DNA of 64,000 nt, from NCBI RefSeq assembly GCF_000165835.1, contig NC_014640.1:6262001-6326000 (forward strand), read 5' to 3'. Of this stretch, positions 54,885 to 63,183 are shown piece after piece. This stretch comes from Achromobacter xylosoxidans A8 (GTDB taxonomy: Bacteria > Pseudomonadota > Gammaproteobacteria > Burkholderiales > Burkholderiaceae_B). The notes under the pieces are model-generated. The model was not told the origin of the DNA. It did no database searches and saw nothing but the letters and a program-made list of their open reading frames with translations. The stretch's first letter is position 1. The number at the start of each line of letters is the position of its first letter. The position numbers and the translations under genes are program-made.

Positions 54885-55109
54885 TTATGGCTTGGTCGCG
54901 CCGCCGCGCTTGGGAAACTCGGCGTCGTAGTCGAATTCGCCGCGCGCAATGGCCTCGAGGATGGCGGCCCGGCGGTCGGCGGCGCGCTTGAGGTTGGCGG
55001 CGGTGGGCTTGGCCCGGATGCGTTCGACGCAATGCCGGCCTTCATGGAAGAAGCCGATCTCGATGGAAGACTCGGACGCGGGCCTGACCCCATCGAATCC
55101 CTGGCGCAT
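54885..55109 (-). CDS. Stand-alone integrase Arm DNA-binding domain (DUF3596-like)
   Basis: A 74-residue protein. SSIEIGFFHEGRHCVERIRA, KPTAANLKRAADRRAAILEA and IARGEFDYDAEFPKRGG reproduce the N-terminal Arm-type DNA-binding domain of phage tyrosine recombinases (DUF3596). The catalytic domain is wholly absent: allA begins 11 bp later. AGGAGAGG lies just upstream of its ATG, so it appears to be translated. It may be an integrase remnant or a domesticated DNA-binding protein, possibly regulating the genes beside it. Confidence 0.82.
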   Translation of the reverse strand: MRQGFDGVRPASESSIEIGFFHEGRHCVERIRAKPTAANLKRAADRRAAILEAIARGEFDYDAEFPKRGGATKP

Positions 55110-55192
55110 CGCCCTCTCCTGTTATAGCCGATGAAGATGCACATGATATCGCTTTACACTGGCCCGACATCCTTCACGCCAGGAAGCGCAAC

Positions 55193-55573
55193 ATGACTAC
55201 CAATCTGTCGTCGCACTATCTCCTGCTGGACGCCTCGGGCGCCTGTACGGCCGTCGAAGGCGGCAACGCCTTCTGGTCGCAGCCGGAAGAGGAACTTGAA
55301 CGCTACGGCCGCGGTTGGCTCGTATCCGAATACGCCTTCGAAACGGACTGGCCGCAATGGGAAATGCACCCGCAGGCCGACGAGGTCCTGCGCCTGATCG
55401 AGGGCGCGGCGGAACTGCGGCTGGAATGGCCGACAGGCGAACAGGCCGTGCGGATGCAGGCAGGCGATGCCTATGTGGTCCCCAAGGGCATCTGGCACAC
55501 GCTCAAGGTGGCCGGCTCCTGCCGCATGCTGCACATCACCATGGGCGCGGGCACGCAGCACCGGCCGCTGTAA
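55193..55573 (+). CDS. Small cupin-domain protein
   Basis: A 126-residue single cupin. Motif 1 is MHPQADEVLRLIEGAAELRL, giving His and Glu metal ligands; motif 2 is GDAYVVPKGIWHTLKV with another His. Small cupins of this kind bind a metal and a small ligand or act as dioxygenases. AGGAAG precedes the ATG by seven bases. It is divergent from the Arm-domain ORF and convergent with the MFS gene. Function unknown. Confidence 0.88.
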   Translation: MTTNLSSHYLLLDASGACTAVEGGNAFWSQPEEELERYGRGWLVSEYAFETDWPQWEMHPQADEVLRLIEGAAELRLEWPTGEQAVRMQAGDAYVVPKGIWHTLKVAGSCRMLHITMGAGTQHRPL

Positions 55574-55580
55574 GCCGCCA

Positions 55581-56822
55581 TCAGCTGGGCGCGGCCGCGG
55601 CAGGGACCCGCCGGATCTCGCGGTCGTCTATCGGCCAGTGCAGCGCCGCCGACAGCACGCCCAGCGCCATGGCGCCCAGCCAGATCAGGTCATAGGAGCC
55701 GGTGGCCTCGAACACCACGCCGCCCAGCCACACCCCCAGGAAGGACCCCAGCTGGTGGCCGAAGAACACGAAACCGAACAGGGTTGTGATGTAGCGCACG
55801 CCGAACACCTGGGATATCAAGCCGTTGGTGAGCGGCACCGTGCCCAGCCAGACGAAGCCCATGACCGCCGCGAACACGTACACGGTCCATGACGACAGCG
55901 GCAGCAGCACGAACAGCGCGATGGCGGCCGTGCGCAGTAGATAGATGCCGGCCAGCAGGTACTTGCGGCGGTGACGTCCGCCCAGGACGCCGCAGACGTA
56001 GGTGCCCATGACGTTGGTCAGCGCGATGATAGCCAGCGCCGCCACCGCGTCGGAGGCGCGCAGGCCCTTGTCCATCAGGTACGCGGGCAGGTGCGTGCCG
56101 ATGAAGGCAAGCTGGAAGCCGCAGGCCAGGAAGCCCAGGTTCAACAGCCAGAAGCCGGGCTGGGCGAAGGCCTCGCGTATGGCTGCGGACATGGACAGCC
56201 CTGCTTCGCCGGACGCCACACCCTGCTCCCGGCCGGGAGACTCGCGCAGCGGCAACGCCAGGGGCAGCAGCACGAGCAACACCAGCGCGAACGACAACAG
56301 GGCCGCGACCCAGCCCCAGCCGCTGATCAGCCATTGCGCGGCCGGCACCATGGTGAACTGGCCCAGGCCGCCCACCGCGCCCGCCACGCCCAGCGCCCAG
56401 CTGCGGCGTTCAGGCGCCACCAGCCGGCTGAGCGCGCCGTAGATCACGGCGAATGCGGTGCCGGACAGCGCGATGCCTATGCACACGCCCGCTGTCCACA
56501 GGAACCCGGCGGGCGTGGCGGCATGCGCCATGCCCGCCAGCCCCAGCGCATAGAACAGCAGTCCGCCCGCAATCACCTTGGCCGAGCCGTAGCGGTCGGC
56601 AACCATGCCGGTAAACGGCTGCGCCACGCCCCAGGTCAGGTTCTGCACCGCCAGCGCCATGGCGAAGGTCTCGCGGCTCCAGCCGCGGTCCATCGTGACA
56701 GGCAGGAGGAACAGGCCCTGCACATGGCGCACGCCCAGCGCCAGGCCCATAATGACGCCGCCGGCCAGGACCAGCAGCAATAGTTGGGAGGCATCCAGGG
56801 AAGACTTGCGCAGGACGGGCAT
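55581..56822 (-). CDS. MFS transporter (monocarboxylate/oxalate-formate-like)
   Basis: A 413-residue 12-helix major facilitator. VRHVQGLFLLPVTMDRGWSR at the start and AVQNLTWGVAQPFTGMVADR fit the MCT/OFA branch; GSYDLIWLGAMALGVLSAAL is the last helix. Carboxylate or oxalate transport is typical. It is 7 bp convergent to the cupin and divergent from the WG-repeat pair. The substrate is unknown. Confidence 0.88.
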   Translation of the reverse strand: MPVLRKSSLDASQLLLLVLAGGVIMGLALGVRHVQGLFLLPVTMDRGWSRETFAMALAVQNLTWGVAQPFTGMVADRYGSAKVIAGGLLFYALGLAGMAHAATPAGFLWTAGVCIGIALSGTAFAVIYGALSRLVAPERRSWALGVAGAVGGLGQFTMVPAAQWLISGWGWVAALLSFALVLLVLLPLALPLRESPGREQGVASGEAGLSMSAAIREAFAQPGFWLLNLGFLACGFQLAFIGTHLPAYLMDKGLRASDAVAALAIIALTNVMGTYVCGVLGGRHRRKYLLAGIYLLRTAAIALFVLLPLSSWTVYVFAAVMGFVWLGTVPLTNGLISQVFGVRYITTLFGFVFFGHQLGSFLGVWLGGVVFEATGSYDLIWLGAMALGVLSAALHWPIDDREIRRVPAAAAPS

Positions 56823-57147
56823 GGCGGACCTCGGCTATGAATAGTCGCCTCCGTGCGGGCAGGCACCGGCGTCCATTACAGGGCCGGCGCGTGTGCGCAT
56901 CAACCGATTATTTTTTGTCCGCTGCATGCTTTGCAGGAATGTCAGGACTGCGCCCGGAATCGGCGCCATGCAACCTCGGATAGCCGTGTTTTTAACGGTT
57001 TGTTTTCGACAGTTACATTTATCGCCTAATTGCCTGCTGCCGCTGGTTACAGTGCTGCCTTCCCATCTTTCTTGGCAGGCATACGACCATGTGGCACGCC
57101 CAGCCCGGCCTTTACGCTTGCGCGGTTGCAACCCGCGCTGCTGCACG
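56823..57147. other. Divergent intergenic region before the WG-repeat genes
   Basis: 325 bp between the MFS start and the first WG gene. 56985-57035 is relatively A+T-rich (TTTTTAACGG, TTACATTTAT) and likely holds the WG-pair promoter, but I see no convincing -35/-10 pair. An in-frame open region precedes ATG 57148 but has no signal peptide and looks non-coding. Confidence 0.4.
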
Positions 57148-60100
57148 ATGAAGACCCCGCTCGCCCTCAAACCGCTGGCGCTGGCCGTGGCGCTGGCTGC
57201 CCTGCCCGCCATCCCCGGCGCGGCCCAGGCCGGCTGGCTGGACCGCTGCGCCCCCGGCCTCAACGAATACAACGGCGCCGACCTGGAATGCCAACTGGCC
57301 TTCCACGAGGGCTTGGCGGCCGTACTGACGGGATCGGCCGACGACGACTCGGGACGCTGGGGCTATCTCAACCAGCAAGGCCGCATGGCCATCGCGCCAG
57401 CCTTCCAGGAAGTCAAATCCTTCCAGAACGGTCTGGCGGCCGCCAGCCAGGACGGGCTCTGGGGCTATATCGACAAGCAGGGGCAGTGGGCCATCAAGCC
57501 GCGCTTTAGTGAAGCGACGGGTTTCAATGCCGAAGGCACCGCGCTGGCCGAAGAGCAAGGACACGACGTGCTGATCGACCGCAGCGGCAAGGTGGTCAAG
57601 ACCTTCGAGCTGGGCACGCGCTCCTGGGGCTTCCAACGGGGGCAGAAACTGGCATCGATGGAAATGCCCATGCCGCCGCGCCTGTTCAACACCGAGACCG
57701 GCAAGGCGGCGACGCTGCCCGCCGGCGTCATGGCGCTGGCCGCGCCCAGCGGCGGCTACCTGCCGGCCCAGTTGCGCGATTCGCGCTACGGCGGCTGGTG
57801 GGGACTGCTGGACGAGCAGGCCCGCTGGGCGATCGCGCCGGACGTGCTGCGCGCCCGCCAACCCGCGTTGCGCGATGGGGATGTGCTGGCGGTGAACCGC
57901 GAAAAAGGCTGGGAGTTCGTGAATGCCAGCGGCAAGTCCATCCATGGGCAGCGCTACGAGGACGTGCAGTTGGCAGGGCCCGGGCTGTGGTTGGTCAAGC
58001 AAAAAGGCGCGGGCAAGGCGCTGCTGCTGAACGCCAAGCTAGGCGTGCAGCATGCCTTCAAGGGCAATTACATCGGCCTGGATGAACGCGATGGCTGGCG
58101 CGTCATGATCGATGACGAGGCCGTGCTGCTGATCGATCCCGCCGGCAAGTTCCGCAAGATAGACGCGCGCCATGGCCGGGTGCAGATCAGCAACGGACAG
58201 GCTTGGGTGACCGCCGCGCTGGCGCCACGCGCGGAGGACATGGCGGCTGAAGCGGAAGCGGAAGCGGCAGCGGAAGCGGCAGCGGAAGCGGCAGCCGATG
58301 CCGCGGCAATGACGGGTGATGCCGCAGCCGCCGGTACTGCCGCAGTCTCCGACGAAGATGGACCAGGAGAGGCAGTCGAGGCCTCGGCCGATGCCGCGAT
58401 CGCCTCGCAGGACGCGAGCGCGGCAGAAGCAGTCGCGGCGGCAACCGAAGCCTCGGCAGCCGCGACCGTGGCGGTCGACATCGCCACGCCTGCCGCGATG
58501 GACGCAGCCACGGCGGCGGTGGACATCACCAGGGCCGCCGCAGCAGAAGCGACGAGCGCCGATGCGTCGCCCGATGCCGGCGGCGGTCTGCTGCAGATCT
58601 ATACGCGCGAAGGCAAGCCGCTGCTGGACGCCGACACCGTCGCGCGCCTGCAGGACTACGACATCAGAGCCTTTTCCGCCAGCGAGTCGACCCGCGGCCG
58701 CGTCACCGCGGACAGCTTGCCGCTGGCCTTGCTGCGGCCTCTGGACTACACGCAGCCTCTCGGCATCCTGACGTCCAAGGGCAAGATCGTGACCAATCCA
58801 GATTGGGAGGACATGTCCAGCTACGACGCGTCGATGCCCTTGCCGGTGCGCGCCACCAACGGCAAGTATGGCGCCATCGACGCCGACGGCGGCTGGGCCG
58901 TGCCGCCCCGCTACAGCGTCATCCGCCCGTTCCGCGGCGCTTACGCGCTGGCGGGCGGAGCGCGCAGCCGCAACGACGACAGCCTGGTGATCGACGCCCG
59001 CGGCAAGGCCGCGCAAGTTCCGGCCGAGGTGCTGGACGGCGCCATGAATTTCGACGGCGAACTTATCCAGTACCGCGCGCCGGACGAAAACCGCGAGAAC
59101 CGCTGGGGCATCTGGAACGTCGCCCGGGGCGCGCCGGCGGTCAAGCCGGTATACGAAAGCATGGAGAAGTTCGAGGACGACTGGACCAAGGTCCAGCACC
59201 AGGACCGCTGGGGCGTGATGAACCGCGAGGGCAAGTGGGTAGTGCCCGCCACACAGGAAAGCTCGTACAAGCTGGAGTACCTGGGCAATGGCCTCATGCT
59301 GATCGAGGACAACGCCTCCGGACAGCGCTCCCGCAGCTCTTTCGACACCACCTACCGCCTGGTGAACCTGCGTAGCGGCAAAGCCAGCGAGCTTGTGACC
59401 GGCAAGCCAGAGCGATTGAAGGACGGGCGCTACCTGGGCACGCTGGCAGGCGGCGGAACCGTGGTGTTCGACGCCAAGGGCGGCGCCACGCGCGTATCCG
59501 ACAGCCGGGCCGAGCGCAAGGAGCTGTACCAGCACTGGCTCTACATCGAACACGAAGACGGCGAAGGCGCCATCGATGCCCGCGGCAACCTGAAGGTTCC
59601 CGCCATCTACGGCGAGTTCAATCCCTTCTTCGCGCAGCCCGAGGGGCTGGCGCGCGCCTACACCGGGTCCGGCTACCGCTTGATCGACCTGGACGGCAAG
59701 ACCGTGCTGCCCAAGCGGGGCGACGGCTCGCCGCTGGCCTCCATGCAGCGCATCGTGTTCCATGATTCGGAAAACTCGGTCAGCGTCATGACGGACCTGC
59801 AGGGCCGCGAGATCACCCGCATCGATGGCACCTATAGCGTGGAAGACCGCCATGCCAACGAAGGCGTGACGACCTACCGCAACGCCTCGGGCAACGGCAG
59901 GAACGGCTTCATCGACGCCAGCGGCAAACGCATCGTGGGACCGCACTTCGACACGCTGGGCCCGCTGAATAACGGCCTGGCCGTGGCGCGCCGCCTGCAG
60001 TATTCCGGCAAGCTATTCGGCTACATCGACCTGACGGGACGCTATGCCATCCCGCCCGTCTTTACCTGGGCCGGAAACTTCAGCGAGGAACGCGCGCTGG

Positions 60101-60300
60101 TCCGCAGCAACCACCAGAGCCGGAACACGCAGTACATCGATACCAAGGGCGTGCCTATTGCCACGTTTACCGTGGTGTGCGACACCGTGACGATCCTGGA
60201 CGACCAAGGCAGGATCACCTGGCCGCAACAGAAAATGGACTGCCCCGTGGCCGACAAGTTCGAACTCGCCCCCGACAACGCCAAAGCGAAACAACCATGA
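57148..60300 (+). CDS. Large exported WG-repeat protein with Ala-rich insertion
   Basis: A 1050-residue protein. The signal peptide MKTPLALKPLALAVALAALP ends at AQA near residue 28. The mature part is a string of WG repeats (RWGYLNQQGRMAIAPAFQEV, LWGYIDKQGQWAIKPRFSEA, KYGAIDADGGWAVPPRYSVI, RWGVMNREGKWVVPA and more), each a beta-hairpin with W/Y-G and D-x-x-G turns. Residues about 361-475 are an Ala/Glu-rich low-complexity insertion. Cys34 and Cys48 are near the N-terminus. The C-terminus has Cys-x13-Trp-Pro-x5-Cys, shared with the next gene. Its stop overlaps the next start. Function unknown; WG proteins are often surface or scaffold proteins. Confidence 0.85.
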   Translation: MKTPLALKPLALAVALAALPAIPGAAQAGWLDRCAPGLNEYNGADLECQLAFHEGLAAVLTGSADDDSGRWGYLNQQGRMAIAPAFQEVKSFQNGLAAASQDGLWGYIDKQGQWAIKPRFSEATGFNAEGTALAEEQGHDVLIDRSGKVVKTFELGTRSWGFQRGQKLASMEMPMPPRLFNTETGKAATLPAGVMALAAPSGGYLPAQLRDSRYGGWWGLLDEQARWAIAPDVLRARQPALRDGDVLAVNREKGWEFVNASGKSIHGQRYEDVQLAGPGLWLVKQKGAGKALLLNAKLGVQHAFKGNYIGLDERDGWRVMIDDEAVLLIDPAGKFRKIDARHGRVQISNGQAWVTAALAPRAEDMAAEAEAEAAAEAAAEAAADAAAMTGDAAAAGTAAVSDEDGPGEAVEASADAAIASQDASAAEAVAAATEASAAATVAVDIATPAAMDAATAAVDITRAAAAEATSADASPDAGGGLLQIYTREGKPLLDADTVARLQDYDIRAFSASESTRGRVTADSLPLALLRPLDYTQPLGILTSKGKIVTNPDWEDMSSYDASMPLPVRATNGKYGAIDADGGWAVPPRYSVIRPFRGAYALAGGARSRNDDSLVIDARGKAAQVPAEVLDGAMNFDGELIQYRAPDENRENRWGIWNVARGAPAVKPVYESMEKFEDDWTKVQHQDRWGVMNREGKWVVPATQESSYKLEYLGNGLMLIEDNASGQRSRSSFDTTYRLVNLRSGKASELVTGKPERLKDGRYLGTLAGGGTVVFDAKGGATRVSDSRAERKELYQHWLYIEHEDGEGAIDARGNLKVPAIYGEFNPFFAQPEGLARAYTGSGYRLIDLDGKTVLPKRGDGSPLASMQRIVFHDSENSVSVMTDLQGREITRIDGTYSVEDRHANEGVTTYRNASGNGRNGFIDASGKRIVGPHFDTLGPLNNGLAVARRLQYSGKLFGYIDLTGRYAIPPVFTWAGNFSEERALVRSNHQSRNTQYIDTKGVPIATFTVVCDTVTILDDQGRITWPQQKMDCPVADKFELAPDNAKAKQP
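58249..58296 (+). repeat. In-frame hexanucleotide tandem repeat inside the WG gene
   Basis: Eight consecutive 6-bp units of GAAGCG or GCAGCG (last GCAGCC) encode Glu-Ala or Ala-Ala from residue 368 onward. Gain or loss of units keeps the frame, so the length of the Ala-rich stretch may vary among strains. Confidence 0.9.
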
Positions 60301-63173
60301 AGTCACGCGCGATACGCACCACCCGCCTTGCCTGCGCCCTGGCCGCGCTGGGCGCGTCCCTGTCGGCGCATGCGCAGTTCGGCAACTCATACTGCATCGA
60401 GGAAAAGCCCTACAGCCTCACGGTCGACGATGATGTCAGCCCCTACGCCAACGGCTGCATCCGCGCGCTGGCGGACCAGCGCGCCGCGGTGCTGCTGCCG
60501 TCCGCGCTGGTGAACATCGACCGCGTGCCGCGCGATCAGTCGCTGCGCCGCCATGCCTGGGGCTTCCTGGACCAGAACGGCCGGCTGGCGATTTCGCCCA
60601 TCTTCGAAGCGGTGGGCGACTTCAGCCACGGCCTGGCCGCGGTGAAATGGAAAGGCAAGTGGGGTTTCATCGATACCAAAGGCCGGATGGCAGTGCCGCC
60701 GCGCTACGACGCCGTGCAGGACTATGCCGAGATCGGCCTGACCGTCGCCATACTGGACGGCCGCTACCTACTGATCGACCGCAAGGGCCAGCCGGTGGGC
60801 GAACCAATGGACGAAGGCGTGCAATCGCTGCATCTGGGCGCGGGCGTGCCGGCGCTGGCGACGGTGGAGTACAAGCCGGAGTACCGCTCCAGTACCCGCG
60901 AGCGCCGCTACAACGACGTCGGCGTCAGCCTCGTCAAGTCCTATGGCAACGGCCTGTACATCGCCATTAATGCGGAAGGCCGGTACGGCCTGGTGGACCG
61001 GGACTGGAAGTGGGTGCTGGAACCCGACTACCAGGATATTTCGGTGCCGGGCGAAGACGGTTCGATGGCCGTCGCCTATCGCGAAAGCGAGGCGCTGCTG
61101 CTGGACGCGGATGGCAAGACCGTGGGCGCGGACCAGGGCTACCGCAGCATGATGCCCGTGACCCCGGCATTCTGGAGCGCCGAACTCGGCCGCGGCTCCT
61201 ATGCCGTGCTGGACAGCGACGGCAAGCCCGTCATTACGCTCAAGTCCGCCGAAGCGCAGGGATCGCAGCGCTACGGCGACGCCATCGTCTACCCCTCCGG
61301 CGACAAACAGATGGCGCTGGTGCCGGGACGCGCCGAGCCGCTGACGCTGGGCGCGGGCCTGATCGTGGCTGAAGACCAGAAAGGCTATGTGCTGTTCTCG
61401 AACGAGGAACGCGTACCCGTGGGCCTCTTGACGCCGATGGGCAACTGGCTGCACGGTGAAACGGCTCCCGCCTGGCTCAAGGACACCGGCAGGATGGTAG
61501 TCAGCCAGGGCAAGCTGTGGGTCTTCAAGCAGGAAGGCGAACTGCTCAACGTGCTGGACGACGAGGGCCGCGCGCTGCTCAAGCCCGAAACGGTGGAGGC
61601 CGCCAAGAGCCGCTCGCTCCGGGAGCTGCCGCTGGACATACCGGGCAGCGCCCTGGGCCTGCTGGCCCAGGACCACTGCCAATGCGACGAGGGCGGCGCC
61701 GGCCTGCTGCTGGCCGACGGCGGCATTGCCTCCGATCCGGCCTGGAGCAACATCGTCCCGCTGGACGGATCCGAGGATGACTATGGCGCGCAAGCCGAGG
61801 CAGAAGCCGCGGGACTCAAGGCGGAGCAACTACGCTACGCCGCGCAGACCGACGCAGGCCTGCTGCTGCTGGATGCCATGGGCAAGCCCATGGACCTGCC
61901 CGCGCAGCAGCACATCGGACCCTTCCGCCACGGCTATGCGCCGGCGTACGCCGATGGCGTGAGCCGCATGCTGGACCGCGAGGGCAAGACCTATGACCTG
62001 CCGCGCGACTTCTTCGAAGCGCAGATCGTCGCCCCCGGCGTGGTCCGCTTCCTCAAGACCGCGGCGGAGGGCTCGCCCTGGGGCTTGTACGACTTCGTCG
62101 CCGGCAAGGAGCTCGCCGCGCCCGCGTTCCTGGACATCGGCCTGTTCCAGGACGGCCAGGCGATCGCCTCGCTGGGCCAGGACCGAGTCGGCGTCATCGA
62201 CCTGCAGGGCAAGTGGATCGTGCCGCCCAGCCACCACAGCGCCGAACGCATCACCGCGCGGATCTGGAAGCTGCGCCAGGCGGGACCCCAGGAAAATGAA
62301 TATGAACGCCCCGCCGCCGTCTTCAACGCCGAGGGCCGCGCGCTGACCGCCTTCCGGCCCAAGCTCTCGGTCGGCGTGGATAGCGACGGCGCGATCGCGG
62401 CCAGCGACGACAAGCACCGCTGGACCATCACCCCGGACGGTTCGGAAGCGGTGGACATGGAGGACGCGAACTACCTGCGCATGGGCGACTGGACGGTGCT
62501 GCGGCGCGGACCGCGCATCGGCTATCTGGACAGCCAGGGGCAATGGCAGATCGCGCCTTTGGCCGCCACCGCCGGCTCCTTCCGCGGCGAACCGGCCCGC
62601 GCCCTGCTGACGGGCGAAGACGGTCCGCGCCTGATCGACGACCAGGGCAAGACCGTGACCACGCTGCCGGCCGGCGAATGGCGCTGGCCGCTGGGCTCCG
62701 ACATGCTGCTGCGGCACTATTACGCCGGCAACCGGGAGATGACCGACTACACCGGCCTGGACGGCAAGAAGCGGCTCTCCGTCGAGGGCGTTGCGTCGGC
62801 CTACTCCGAAGGACGCGCCGTAGCGCGCGTGTCCAACCGGGGCATGCGCGCGGTGGACGGCAAGGGCGCACTGGCCGGCCCCGCGTTCGACGCGCTGGGC
62901 CTGCTGCGCGAAGGCTTGGCGCCGGTCGGCATCGACAGCGGCTACGGTTATGTGGACGCCCAGGGCAAGCTGGTGATCGCCGCCGACTACCGGGCGGTCG
63001 CGCCGTTCCACAATGGCCGCGCGGTGGTGTCCACGCTGGAGAAGTCGATGATCATCGATCCCGCCGGCAAGCAGGTGGCGCGCGTGGAAATCGAATGCGG
63101 CGTGCGTATGCTGTACGGCTCGCACGACCAGCGGCTGTGGCCGCTGAGCCTGCCCAGCCGCTGCGCCCGCTAG
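60297..63173 (+). CDS. Second large exported WG-repeat protein
   Basis: A 958-residue paralogue overlapping the previous stop (ATGA). The signal peptide ends at SAHAQF (residue 26 or so). WG repeats include AWGFLDQNGRLAISPIFEAV, KWGFIDTKGRMAVPPRYDAV, RYGLVDRDWKWVLEPDYQDI, and GYGYVDAQGKLVIAADYRAV. It lacks the Ala-rich insertion. The C-terminus again shows Cys-x13-Trp-Pro-x6-Cys (CGVRMLYGSHDQRLWP...C), so the two proteins probably act together or evolved by tandem duplication. Cys33 and Cys54 lie after the signal peptide. No known enzyme domain. Confidence 0.87.
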   Translation: MKSRAIRTTRLACALAALGASLSAHAQFGNSYCIEEKPYSLTVDDDVSPYANGCIRALADQRAAVLLPSALVNIDRVPRDQSLRRHAWGFLDQNGRLAISPIFEAVGDFSHGLAAVKWKGKWGFIDTKGRMAVPPRYDAVQDYAEIGLTVAILDGRYLLIDRKGQPVGEPMDEGVQSLHLGAGVPALATVEYKPEYRSSTRERRYNDVGVSLVKSYGNGLYIAINAEGRYGLVDRDWKWVLEPDYQDISVPGEDGSMAVAYRESEALLLDADGKTVGADQGYRSMMPVTPAFWSAELGRGSYAVLDSDGKPVITLKSAEAQGSQRYGDAIVYPSGDKQMALVPGRAEPLTLGAGLIVAEDQKGYVLFSNEERVPVGLLTPMGNWLHGETAPAWLKDTGRMVVSQGKLWVFKQEGELLNVLDDEGRALLKPETVEAAKSRSLRELPLDIPGSALGLLAQDHCQCDEGGAGLLLADGGIASDPAWSNIVPLDGSEDDYGAQAEAEAAGLKAEQLRYAAQTDAGLLLLDAMGKPMDLPAQQHIGPFRHGYAPAYADGVSRMLDREGKTYDLPRDFFEAQIVAPGVVRFLKTAAEGSPWGLYDFVAGKELAAPAFLDIGLFQDGQAIASLGQDRVGVIDLQGKWIVPPSHHSAERITARIWKLRQAGPQENEYERPAAVFNAEGRALTAFRPKLSVGVDSDGAIAASDDKHRWTITPDGSEAVDMEDANYLRMGDWTVLRRGPRIGYLDSQGQWQIAPLAATAGSFRGEPARALLTGEDGPRLIDDQGKTVTTLPAGEWRWPLGSDMLLRHYYAGNREMTDYTGLDGKKRLSVEGVASAYSEGRAVARVSNRGMRAVDGKGALAGPAFDALGLLREGLAPVGIDSGYGYVDAQGKLVIAADYRAVAPFHNGRAVVSTLEKSMIIDPAGKQVARVEIECGVRMLYGSHDQRLWPLSLPSRCAR

Positions 63174-63183
63174 CGCCGCGCGC

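Noticed and set aside
56893..57147. 85-residue N-terminal extension of the first WG protein
   Set aside because: The extension is not signal-like, while ATG 57148 is followed at once by a proper signal peptide.
58039..59946. 635-residue minus-strand ORF opposite the WG gene
   Set aside because: Low-complexity shadow; the WG motifs and signal peptide are on the plus strand.
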